From Treponema sp. UBA4328 (GTDB taxonomy: Bacteria; Spirochaetota; Spirochaetia; Treponematales; Treponemataceae): a stretch of 9,226 bases of DNA. The notes under the pieces are model-generated. The model saw only the letters and a list, made by a program, of their open reading frames with translations. It was not told the origin of the DNA and made no database searches. The first letter of the stretch is position 1. Each line of letters begins with the position of its first letter. Made by a program: the position numbers and the translations under genes. Where the stretch lies: positions 1 to 9,226 of the forward strand of contig DGTU01000143.1 in NCBI GenBank assembly GCA_002394465.1. Direction: 5' to 3'. This document shows, piece by piece, positions 1 to 6,973 of the stretch.

Positions 1-1085
1 CAATATTCATAGACATCTACGACAAGGTTGAACCAAGTGCCATCCTCAGATGGTTCCAGAGGCTCCTGCAGAATTACCGCAAGGAAAATCCTATAATCAA
101 TTCTGTCTTCCAGGAAACAATTTCAAGCCTCCGCCGCATCATCCTTCCGATGGTACGCGAAAACGACGAACATTTCCTTAACATCGAAAACATCTTCAAC
201 CAGATGCGTACTCTTGTTTCTGTATTCATTGAATATGACTCGATTTCTGCAAAGGAAAGTACCTACCTGATGAACAATATTTCACAGATTGCAATGAGCT
301 TTGCGACTGCCACATCAGGCAAACAGATTCAGGACGTACTGCGCTACCAGCTGCATGAAATGGAAATACCGGGAATCATACTTTCCCTCAGCGAAAACAT
401 GACCAAGGATCTCGGACCTTCTTCCGTTGAGCTCATTCTTCCTGAGCCTTCGTTTGACATAAAGGAGAAACTCCCTCACAAGGTATTTGATCCGGCAACG
501 ATTCCGAAGGTTTTCCTCCCGCGCGGAAGGCGTTACTCGCTTATGCTTGAAATACTGCGCCACTCGGATAACTACTTCGGCTTTGCACTGCTTGAAATCG
601 GCAACCCGAACATTGCAATCTATGACACCGTACGCATGCTTTTGAGCAATGCACTCTATTCGGTCTATCTCAGCCAGGGAAGGACGCGTGACCGTTCACC
701 GCTTATTACGGAGGAACAGATTGTCGGAATCCTTAACATTCCGGTCAATCAGAAGGAAGCTCCTAAGTCTGGACTTACGGTCAAGCAGATTACAAACTAT
801 CTCATGGATCATCTTGATGAAATGACAAATCTTGATCAGATGGCATCCGACCTGATGGTAAGCAAGAGTCATCTTGTAAGGCGTGCGAAGGAACTTACAG
901 GCTATACGATTCAGAACCTGCATGAAAGGCTTAAGATTGAACAGGCCAAGAGCCTGCTGCTTGTAGATAATATCAAGCTGACAGAAATTGCCCAGAGGCT
1001 CGGATTCCAGAACCAGAATTACTTCAGTTCAGTATTCAAGAAGAATACGGGAATGAGCCCGAGGGCATGGTCAAAAAGAAACTAG
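1..1085 (+). CDS. AraC-family transcriptional regulator, C-terminal part (5' end outside window)
   Basis: The frame is open from base 3 through the left edge, so the ATG at 150 is internal and not the real start; 360 residues are visible. Numbering from base 3, residues 1-49 (beginning IFIDIYDKVEPS) continue an upstream domain. Residues about 50-245 look like a GAF-like sensor or dimerisation segment, with the pattern 'LP..F....IP..FLPRGRRYSLMLEIL' and 'FGFALLEIG....IYDTVRMLLSNAL'. Residues about 259-360 are an AraC-type double helix-turn-helix. Its first motif lies around NLDQMASDLMVSKSHL; the second carries the family signature IAQRLGFQNQNYFSSVFKK followed by TGMSPRAW. From family knowledge, this GAF-like segment often follows a LacI/PBP1-type sugar-binding domain, so the missing N-terminus may be one; that is inference. 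Likely role: a cytoplasmic DNA-binding regulator responding to a small molecule. It converges on the gene ending at 1092, and I see no terminator between them. The family call is secure, the ligand and targets unknown. Confidence 0.88.
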   Translation, partial: IFIDIYDKVEPSAILRWFQRLLQNYRKENPIINSVFQETISSLRRIILPMVRENDEHFLNIENIFNQMRTLVSVFIEYDSISAKESTYLMNNISQIAMSFATATSGKQIQDVLRYQLHEMEIPGIILSLSENMTKDLGPSSVELILPEPSFDIKEKLPHKVFDPATIPKVFLPRGRRYSLMLEILRHSDNYFGFALLEIGNPNIAIYDTVRMLLSNALYSVYLSQGRTRDRSPLITEEQIVGILNIPVNQKEAPKSGLTVKQITNYLMDHLDEMTNLDQMASDLMVSKSHLVRRAKELTGYTIQNLHERLKIEQAKSLLLVDNIKLTEIAQRLGFQNQNYFSSVFKKNTGMSPRAWSKRN

Positions 1086-1091
1086 ACTGAA

Positions 1092-2318
1092 TTACCAGCC
1101 CATTTTTACGCTTACGCCGGCAGCAGCACCAGTCGCATTAAAGCTGCGTGAAAGGTCAGCGCACCTGAATCCGGCGAAGGCATCAATTTCAAGTATATGG
1201 CAGTTAAGCGTAAGGCCGACTTTCTGTGTCCATACGCGGTTCTTGTAGAAAGCACCGAAGTTGAATCCGAGAATGTTCAGGATCCTGAAATCAGCAGAAA
1301 GTTCGCCCTCAGGATAGATGATTGCATTGCCCGAATACGGATTTCTTGCAGCCATTCCGATTCCGAACTTAAAGTAGCTCCAGTTTCCGAACGGTCTCCA
1401 AAGTCCTTCTACGCCGAGCCTGAACGGTCTGAATACATTGAGGCTTGCGCTTGAATACGTAAAGTCATCGTGTCCCCAGTCATAATCGCGGTCTTCAGTA
1501 TCATCAAGAATACCGAGAAGGTTGTTTTCGTAAGCATATGCCCAGTATCTTGCAGAAGCCTTATGCGTAAGCTTGCCAGGGATTACAGGAATCCTTGTAT
1601 AAAGCGTTGCATCCAGGGTACGAAGGATCTTTTTCTCAACAGAAAGGCTCAGGTCAATTCCGCCGTTTTTCATGATCTGTCCGATATTACGGAGGGCTTC
1701 ATCCTTTTCACCTTCATTGTCAATGAAAGGCTTTAAGTCAAAGGCAGAATAGATTGCAACAGGTGCATCAGCATTTACGCCGATATATCCGTTTTCAAGT
1801 ACCTTGTAAGAAACGTCAGCCTGAATGTCTTCCATGTAAAAGACCGGAACAACATAAGAAGGAGCTACAGAGAAGGCAAAGTTGTCCCATTTCCTGTAAT
1901 AGCTGATACCGGTTTCAAGGAACATGTCTCCGTATGCCTGGAGCGTCATTGTTTTGTTAGTACCGGTTTTGAATCCTTCTGCCAGAAGGTCGAAGAATTC
2001 CTGCGGAAGGTTTGCATATCCCGATGATTCAACATTCGTAAAGAATGAAAAGCGTTTATGTTCACCCTGAACGTTTATGTAGAAGGAACTTTTAGCGAAC
2101 AGGTCAAACGTAAGTCCATTTCCGTTCATTGCCTCTGCAATTTCATTGAGGTCGATTACGAGGTTTTCCTTAAAAATGTCTTTTATTCCGAGATAGCTGT
2201 TGCTCATTCCCGCTTCAGCATCCACACCGATTTCAACTGTACGCGTCGGCTTCTTGAAGTCTGCATGGAGGGAAAACATTGCTGCAAATGCTGCTATGGA
2301 AACTATAAGTTTTTTCAT
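1092..2318 (-). CDS. Secreted, probable outer-membrane beta-barrel protein (unknown function)
   Basis: 408 residues with a clear signal peptide: MKK, a hydrophobic core, then SLHA before Asp20 as a likely signal peptidase I site. No lipobox Cys is present, so this is not a lipoprotein. The mature chain is rich in aromatic residues and alternating short strands (for example FAFSVAPSYVVPVFYM, and the C-terminal stretch with LNILGFNFGAFYKNRVW) and ends in an aromatic residue (VSVKMGW), as outer-membrane barrels often do. No long hydrophobic helix follows the signal peptide. The ATG overlaps the stop of the upstream lipoprotein gene in an ATGA arrangement and has a strong Shine-Dalgarno, so the two are translationally coupled. 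I do not recognise a named family with confidence; it resembles the uncharacterised conserved barrel-like proteins of spirochaetes and Bacteroidetes. Possible roles are a porin-like channel or an anchor for the partner lipoprotein; both are inference. It is the last gene of the cluster. Confidence 0.85.
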   Translation of the reverse strand: MKKLIVSIAAFAAMFSLHADFKKPTRTVEIGVDAEAGMSNSYLGIKDIFKENLVIDLNEIAEAMNGNGLTFDLFAKSSFYINVQGEHKRFSFFTNVESSGYANLPQEFFDLLAEGFKTGTNKTMTLQAYGDMFLETGISYYRKWDNFAFSVAPSYVVPVFYMEDIQADVSYKVLENGYIGVNADAPVAIYSAFDLKPFIDNEGEKDEALRNIGQIMKNGGIDLSLSVEKKILRTLDATLYTRIPVIPGKLTHKASARYWAYAYENNLLGILDDTEDRDYDWGHDDFTYSSASLNVFRPFRLGVEGLWRPFGNWSYFKFGIGMAARNPYSGNAIIYPEGELSADFRILNILGFNFGAFYKNRVWTQKVGLTLNCHILEIDAFAGFRCADLSRSFNATGAAAGVSVKMGW

Positions 2319-5119
2319 TTGTCATCTCCTCCCCAGATCTCATATTCACCGTCCGTAAGGGCAGTAAATGTGGCCTGTGCACCAAGATAGGCATCACGTG
2401 TAACAGTAACCGTTCCCTGTTCAATTGTCATCGAAATAACAGGTATGAACGGGAAGTTTGAAGCTTCATAAATATTATTGATGTCATCCCTTGTAAGCTT
2501 GAGCGCATGCGGTTTTCCGTCAAAGTGAATGTCCTTATCAAGATAAACCGTTCCACCTGAGTTCTTTGCCTGAAGTTTTGCAGTCAGGGAAAGTCCCGTA
2601 TTGTTCTTGAAGTTGTAGTCCATGCGTATTTCCTTTACGAGATCTACGAACTTCTTGAAGTCTTCACCGTCTTCTGCACTGTCCCTCTGAAGGAAGTCAT
2701 CATTTGTTCCTTCCTCCTTATATCCGAAGGTTTCAAGCATATCGTTAACAGCGATGTCATCCGTAATATCAAGCTTGAGCGCAATAATCATTGCAATTGA
2801 AGCCTTGATTGAAACGGTTCCTTCCGTCTGAGACTGTGCCTTGATTGCATCGATGTCTTCTTTATCAATTATGAGGTCTGAGCTTCCCTGTGAACCGAGC
2901 GTAAAGCTGTAGTTCATCGTTTCATTTGCCGGATGCGCATTGAGCATGTCGACAAGGGAAGAAGCACCTGTAATAGGCTCATAACTAATTCCGCTGAGGT
3001 CTGTATCCAGGAGAGTACGCTTTTCCCTGTACTTGTCCTGAAGAAGGTCATCAAACGTCCTGTCAAAATCCGTAAACTGGATTCCCGTTGAATTGTTGAT
3101 GATGTCATGTGCCCCTGAACCCCAGTCTACCGAAATGGAACCCTTGAGCGAAAGGTCTTCAAGTCCCGCAATGTCAGGACGTGTAAGATAGAGGCGGCCT
3201 TCAACTGAATCGTTAATGAACTGAATCTTGTCGATGTTATCGTTGATAAAGTCTCCGCCGACGTCACTGTCGAGGAAAGACTTAAGGTCAATTCCGAGTT
3301 CCTGAGTTCCGCTCAGGTCCTGCTCGTTCATGTTTATTGTAACGCTGACCCAGTCATAGACGAATTTTGCATCAAAGTTGAGATTGTATGTCTTACCGAG
3401 TTCAATTGTCTCAAAAGTAACAAGCTGTTTTCCGCCTTCATCAACGCCTTCAAGTGCAACATCAAGCGTAAAGTCAACTGTAGACGGATCCGTGATGGTT
3501 ACAACCTGGCCTGAAGAACCGTATTCCTTGACCATGCTGAGGTCATAAGGAGAAGTACCGTTAAACTGAACTGACTCAGAAAAATCCGAATTGCTGATGC
3601 TGAAGAACGTTGAATCCAGCTTAGGAGTAAGCTTAAGGTTGTTACGAGGAAGGTCCGTTTCAATTTTTCCTTCAAGTCCGACCTTAGAGAAGGTTATCGA
3701 CTTGATGTACTTGGTAACGTCACCGCTTAAGGTCTGTTCAATGTTCTTTGATATCGAAGTATTAACAAAACCATCTATATAGATTGCTGCATCAGAAAGC
3801 TTTGTAATTGAAGTTTCTGCCTTGAATACGACCTTGTCAGAAATGTTTCCGCCGTCATCGTAGTTGAGTTCAAGGTTTGCATTCTTTACTGAGAACGGAA
3901 CGGAGCCGTTTACGATTATATTGGCAGCACCGCCTTCAAAAATAGTTTTATTCTTGAGGTCTACCTTCTTTCTGGCAACATAACCTGCACCGGCAGCAAC
4001 ATTCTTGAATTCAGAATCAGCGACATTCAGTGCACCGGTAATGTTGATTTCAGGATTAACACTAACTCCGCTCCAGTTTTCAGGAACCTTTATGAAATAA
4101 TTCATTTCGCCTTCTGCAATCGTTGCAGACTTGAGGTAAGCCTGTATTGAAGAAGTATCAACCGTTTCGTTTTCAACGGTTACTGCATGCGAAGCAACAT
4201 CTGCATCATTAAGGGTAAGGTTTGTAATCTTCGAAATCTTCGTTCCCGATGTAAATCCGACCTTTACGTTATATTTGTTTATATGTAAAGAAGTAGCTGG
4301 ATCATCTCCGTTTGCGCCCCTTGCATTGAACTGAAGCTTCATGTTCATCTTGATTTCCTTGTCATCCAAAGGGAGAACAAGCTTGTTATCTTCAGTTGAA
4401 CCGGTGATTACCTTTGTATACGTTCCCTCTGCTCCTGAAGTAGAAACTTCAGAACCGTCAACGAGAAGAACTGCACGGGCAGAAATTTCGAACGTAGCTG
4501 TCGGAGAAGAACCTTCAGCCGGTTCAAAGCTCAGTTCGATTCCGCCTTCCTTAAACTTTATCGTGCTGAAGTTCGGGCTTGTAATCCTGAAGTCAACGTC
4601 ATTGATGTCCAGGGCCTTTTCCCCATCAACTTCCGTAACCGGAACGACTATGTTGGACTGGAAATTTGACTCGATAAGGTCATTAATATCAACCGTGTAT
4701 TCCTTTTCAAAGGCCGGAGTCTGTGCATCCGGAACGGCAATTTCCTGAGAGAATGAATTCTGTGCGCTTGAAAGGTCAAGGCTGTCGAGGTCTTCAAGAT
4801 ACTTGCCTATATCAAGCGGAATGTCTGCTACCGGATAATTCAGCAGATATTTCTGAACGTTTGAACCGTCAGAAGTGTCATAATAATCATAAACAGAGAT
4901 CGACGATTCACCGCCGTTATCTCCGATTATTTCCTGAAGCTTTGCAGCATCCATATGATCACTCAAAAGAGCCTTTGCCGATCCGAGCGGAAATGCATAT
5001 TCCCCCTTCGTCTTTACCGAAACTGACTTCGGAACGGCTAAATCTTCAAACATGCTGCATGAAAAAAATAATCCGGTTAATGCTGCCATAACTGCAGCGG
5101 CTTTTACTGTTCTTTTCAT
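2315..5119 (-). CDS. Large repeat-containing surface or periplasmic lipoprotein (unknown function)
   Basis: 934 residues from the ATG at 5119. The frame continues upstream to an ATG at 5182, but 5119 is chosen for two reasons. It has an AAAGGTGG Shine-Dalgarno 5 nt upstream, and it puts a proper signal peptide at the N-terminus: MKRTVK, a hydrophobic core, then LFFS before Cys21. That lipobox fits the relaxed spirochaete type, and Cys21 is the only cysteine in the protein, which suits a lipid anchor. The mature chain is acidic, rich in Ser, Thr, Asp and Asn, and consists mostly of alternating strand-like segments. Three divergent repeats are visible at residues about 324-371, 466-513 and 626-671, sharing a '(Y)IKxIxF...EG.......P....L.L' pattern, so it is probably a string of beta-sandwich-like domains. 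There is no catalytic motif I recognise. It probably follows the receptor gene in one transcript and is coupled to the downstream barrel-like gene, suggesting that the two products act together at the outer membrane. Family unknown to me. Confidence 0.88.
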   Translation of the reverse strand: MKRTVKAAAVMAALTGLFFSCSMFEDLAVPKSVSVKTKGEYAFPLGSAKALLSDHMDAAKLQEIIGDNGGESSISVYDYYDTSDGSNVQKYLLNYPVADIPLDIGKYLEDLDSLDLSSAQNSFSQEIAVPDAQTPAFEKEYTVDINDLIESNFQSNIVVPVTEVDGEKALDINDVDFRITSPNFSTIKFKEGGIELSFEPAEGSSPTATFEISARAVLLVDGSEVSTSGAEGTYTKVITGSTEDNKLVLPLDDKEIKMNMKLQFNARGANGDDPATSLHINKYNVKVGFTSGTKISKITNLTLNDADVASHAVTVENETVDTSSIQAYLKSATIAEGEMNYFIKVPENWSGVSVNPEINITGALNVADSEFKNVAAGAGYVARKKVDLKNKTIFEGGAANIIVNGSVPFSVKNANLELNYDDGGNISDKVVFKAETSITKLSDAAIYIDGFVNTSISKNIEQTLSGDVTKYIKSITFSKVGLEGKIETDLPRNNLKLTPKLDSTFFSISNSDFSESVQFNGTSPYDLSMVKEYGSSGQVVTITDPSTVDFTLDVALEGVDEGGKQLVTFETIELGKTYNLNFDAKFVYDWVSVTINMNEQDLSGTQELGIDLKSFLDSDVGGDFINDNIDKIQFINDSVEGRLYLTRPDIAGLEDLSLKGSISVDWGSGAHDIINNSTGIQFTDFDRTFDDLLQDKYREKRTLLDTDLSGISYEPITGASSLVDMLNAHPANETMNYSFTLGSQGSSDLIIDKEDIDAIKAQSQTEGTVSIKASIAMIIALKLDITDDIAVNDMLETFGYKEEGTNDDFLQRDSAEDGEDFKKFVDLVKEIRMDYNFKNNTGLSLTAKLQAKNSGGTVYLDKDIHFDGKPHALKLTRDDINNIYEASNFPFIPVISMTIEQGTVTVTRDAYLGAQATFTALTDGEYEIWGGDDK
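2326..2334 (-). promoter_or_regulatory. Shine-Dalgarno GGGGAGGAG for the barrel-like gene
   Basis: Reading the minus strand, GGGGAGGAG lies 7 nt before the ATG at 2318, inside the last codons of the lipoprotein gene. It supports that start and gives re-initiation after the upstream stop, consistent with translational coupling through the ATGA overlap. Confidence 0.75.
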
Positions 5120-5124
5120 CGGAA

Positions 5125-5132
5125 CCACCTTT
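5125..5132 (-). promoter_or_regulatory. Shine-Dalgarno AAAGGTGG deciding the lipoprotein start
   Basis: On the minus strand, AAAGGTGG ends 5 nt before the ATG at 5119. It favours that ATG over the in-frame ATG at 5182, which would add 21 non-signal-like residues before the signal peptide and overlap the preceding gene. Confidence 0.72.
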
Positions 5133-5150
5133 TTCCTGCCGTAATACCTT

Positions 5151-5170
5151 CCTGAACTGAAAAATTCAGG
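5151..5170. repeat. Small inverted repeat across the receptor stop codon
   Basis: CCTGAA at 5151-5156 pairs with TTCAGG at 5165-5170 (6-bp stem, 8-nt loop). An alternative inner hairpin pairs CTGAA at 5157-5161 with TTCAG at 5165-5169 (3-nt loop). The two forms are mutually exclusive and cover the TGA of the receptor gene at 5166-5168. There is no U-run after the stem on the coding strand, so it is not a standard terminator. It may affect mRNA stability or reading into the lipoprotein gene, or it may be chance. Confidence 0.35.
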
Positions 5171-6833
5171 AATCTGCTTCAACTTTTTTAACTGCTTTTC
5201 CGATAAATGATTCTAAATTCCTGTAGGATTCTCTATCGTACTTAACTATAACACACCTGGTACGTATGTCAATCAGATTGGGATTATCATTATAATTGTT
5301 TTCAAACTTTTTGACAGCCTTTATTTTTTCTTCTGCATCATTTATCGTCAGATCCGGAGAGAAAACTGCAAAAATACTTTCACTCAGCCGGTACAGATCC
5401 CGCTCCCCAAACTGTTCCTTAAGGCAGTCAACGGTTACCTTGAGGTTGATGTTTGCATTTTCAAAGCCGTGCTCTTCTGCAACATGGATGAAATTTTCGA
5501 CCCTGAACAGTACAAGGAGAAGTTTTTTTCCGCCGGAAGCCATTTCGTAGAATTTTTCCCGCGACTTCCAGAAAACGACATGTGACTGCACCTTTGTAAG
5601 GGGATCCCGGCTGATAAACTCAGCGTACATATCCTTACGTTTTTCGAGCATGAAGGAACTGTAATAGTTTTCAGCAATGGTAAACCATACGATTACGATA
5701 TAAGCCAGGTAACACGGCCGGGTAAACCTGAACAGATCCATGCTTCCCGGAGGTGCAAGGGTGAAAATAAGGTCCGTTATAAGTGCAGCACAGACAACCG
5801 TAAGCGCCATTATGCTCAGCGGAAGTTTCTTGCTGAATGTAAAGCCCTCTCCGAGGACCACCGTTATGACGAAAAACTGCTGGATTATGTAGACTGCGAT
5901 TACGTATTTACGGATAAAACTGAAGGGTATATATGGAATAAAAGCGCCTGCACAGACTATAAATCCGTTGAATACCGCAAGGCCCCGGAAGAACCTTGAA
6001 ACGCCTTCGTTCATCGGAATCGTTTTCATGTAATGACTGAAGTTCATGAACGGGAACGGAAGCATGGCAATTATGAGCGACGACATGAAATACATGAAGA
6101 AGGTGTTTTCCATGAAAAAGTCAAAGAATCCGCCTTCTATAAGGAACTCAATTCCGATTGTAAACGTAAATACCGAAAAATAGTAGAAAGTACGTACCGT
6201 ACGCTTTTTGTAGAGGCGGACAGCTATGCTCAGGATGATTCCGCCGAGACCGCAGGCAATTATGACAAGACTAAGTATCGTCTTCGGAAGGATTTCCCTG
6301 ACTGCCTTCATTACGATGCGGTCCTTTGTTCCGAAGAAAATCTTAGGCGTAATTACGTTCTTGGGTGCAAGGGCAAAAAACTCTTCCGTTCCTTCAGGAG
6401 CCTTAAACGAAGGATAAAATTCCATGTAAAGTTCATACGGCTTATCTATTGCACACGGAATCTCAATGCTGTGAATCATGTTTCCGCTTTCAGTTCCCTT
6501 GGAAGAGTTTGAAGCAGTATCGCACCGGTGGAAATCTTCTCCGTCTATCTGAATGCAGACATCAAGGTCCTGTGTCCTGAATAAGATGTTTTTAAACCGG
6601 CTGTCGATAAAATCTTCAGGATGAAAAAGACGCCTGATTGCAATTGCTCCCTCAGCAGGAACCACTTTCCGGTCAGTGAGTTCCCAGTCACTCAGAAGCG
6701 TTATGTCATCACTGGAAGACAAAATCGGTTTAAGCTGACTGCTGCCGCCTGTGAAGCATAATGCCGCGAGGAAGACTGCAGCCAGAAACATTAAGAAACC
6801 TGTAATTCTGATTGATTTTTCCCTTAACTCCAT
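5166..6833 (-). CDS. 7TM-type membrane receptor with degenerate GGDEF domain
   Basis: 555 residues. A basic N-terminus and membrane segment at 9-27 act as signal anchor or signal peptide. Residues about 28-180 form an extracytoplasmic domain with strand-like segments. Seven further membrane segments follow at about 184-206, 215-235, 244-265, 281-300, 308-330, 338-360 and 372-392. The order matches 7TMR-DISM receptors (periplasmic sensor, seven helices, cytoplasmic output), though I cannot name the sensor subfamily. The output domain, about 405-555, starts with SRDPLT (the DxLT lead-in of GGDEF domains) and keeps the fold pattern, but key residues are gone. The metal-binding region reads FRVENF at 443-448, with Arg and Glu where the family has Asp, and the signature GGDEF is replaced by SESIF at 484-488 within RLSESIFAVF. 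No EAL or HD-GYP domain follows. Diguanylate cyclase activity is therefore very unlikely; it may be a nucleotide-binding or protein-contact domain. It is probably the first gene of the cluster, with its own promoter directly at the ATG and no Shine-Dalgarno. Confidence 0.85.
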   Translation of the reverse strand: MELREKSIRITGFLMFLAAVFLAALCFTGGSSQLKPILSSSDDITLLSDWELTDRKVVPAEGAIAIRRLFHPEDFIDSRFKNILFRTQDLDVCIQIDGEDFHRCDTASNSSKGTESGNMIHSIEIPCAIDKPYELYMEFYPSFKAPEGTEEFFALAPKNVITPKIFFGTKDRIVMKAVREILPKTILSLVIIACGLGGIILSIAVRLYKKRTVRTFYYFSVFTFTIGIEFLIEGGFFDFFMENTFFMYFMSSLIIAMLPFPFMNFSHYMKTIPMNEGVSRFFRGLAVFNGFIVCAGAFIPYIPFSFIRKYVIAVYIIQQFFVITVVLGEGFTFSKKLPLSIMALTVVCAALITDLIFTLAPPGSMDLFRFTRPCYLAYIVIVWFTIAENYYSSFMLEKRKDMYAEFISRDPLTKVQSHVVFWKSREKFYEMASGGKKLLLVLFRVENFIHVAEEHGFENANINLKVTVDCLKEQFGERDLYRLSESIFAVFSPDLTINDAEEKIKAVKKFENNYNDNPNLIDIRTRCVIVKYDRESYRNLESFIGKAVKKVEADS

Positions 6834-6839
6834 GTCTTA

Positions 6840-6848
6840 ATTATAACA
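6840..6848 (-). promoter_or_regulatory. Extended -10 promoter of the receptor operon (possibly leaderless)
   Basis: On the minus strand the sequence is TGTTATAAT: a perfect TATAAT (6845-6840) preceded by the TGn extended -10 motif. No good -35 hexamer lies at 16-18 bp, which an extended -10 can tolerate. Only 6 nt (6839-6834) separate the hexamer from the ATG at 6833, so the expected transcript start falls on or next to the A of the ATG. No Shine-Dalgarno is present upstream. Confidence 0.6.
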
Positions 6849-6890
6849 CGGTTTAGAACAAAAACGAGAAGGGGAAAATAACCTGATTCT

Positions 6891-6970
6891 TTAGACGCAG
6901 ATTTACGCAGATAAACGCGGATTTTTTCATCTGTGTACATCTGCGTGAATCTGTGTGAATCTGCGTCTAA
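6891..6970. repeat. 80-bp dyad built of 10-bp CAGAT/ATCTG units
   Basis: TTAGACGCAG at 6891-6900 is the exact reverse complement of CTGCGTCTAA at 6961-6970. Between them the sequence runs in 10-bp steps. The left arm has units of the type (A)TTTACGCAG and the right arm CTGTGTGAAT, CTGCGTGAAT and CTGTGTACAT, so the arms 6891-6922 and 6939-6970 fold as an imperfect stem of about 32 bp with a 16-nt loop containing a T6 run. It begins 3 bp after the tex stop codon and ends about 42 bp before the receptor -10 region. It could be a transcription terminator or mRNA 3'-end stabiliser for tex, a protein-binding array, or a REP/MITE-like dispersed repeat. No convincing target-site duplication flanks it. 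The role is inference; the repeat itself is plain in the sequence. Confidence 0.85.
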
Positions 6971-6973
6971 GTT

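Noticed and set aside
150..152. ATG as the start of the AraC regulator
   Set aside because: The frame is open all the way to the left edge with plausible protein sequence, and the ATG sits inside a continuous helical segment.
1086..1091. Bidirectional terminator between the convergent genes
   Set aside because: Only 6 bp separate the stops, and I find no stem with a T-run around 1070-1110.
4341..4748. 135-codon plus-strand open frame opposite the lipoprotein gene
   Set aside because: Ser-rich shadow of the antisense strand of a Glu/Asp-rich coding region; no start signal or domain.
5120..5182. Longer lipoprotein start at the ATG at 5182
   Set aside because: It adds 21 residues before an otherwise perfect signal peptide, overlaps the receptor gene, and has no Shine-Dalgarno as good as the one before 5119.
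6033..6512. 159-codon plus-strand open frame opposite the receptor gene
   Set aside because: It is contained in the membrane-segment coding region of the receptor. Its product is charged and low in recognisable structure, with no Shine-Dalgarno or context supporting a gene.
6891..6970. CRISPR-like array
   Set aside because: The units are only 10 bp with no unique spacers, and they reverse orientation halfway, which makes a dyad and not a repeat-spacer array.
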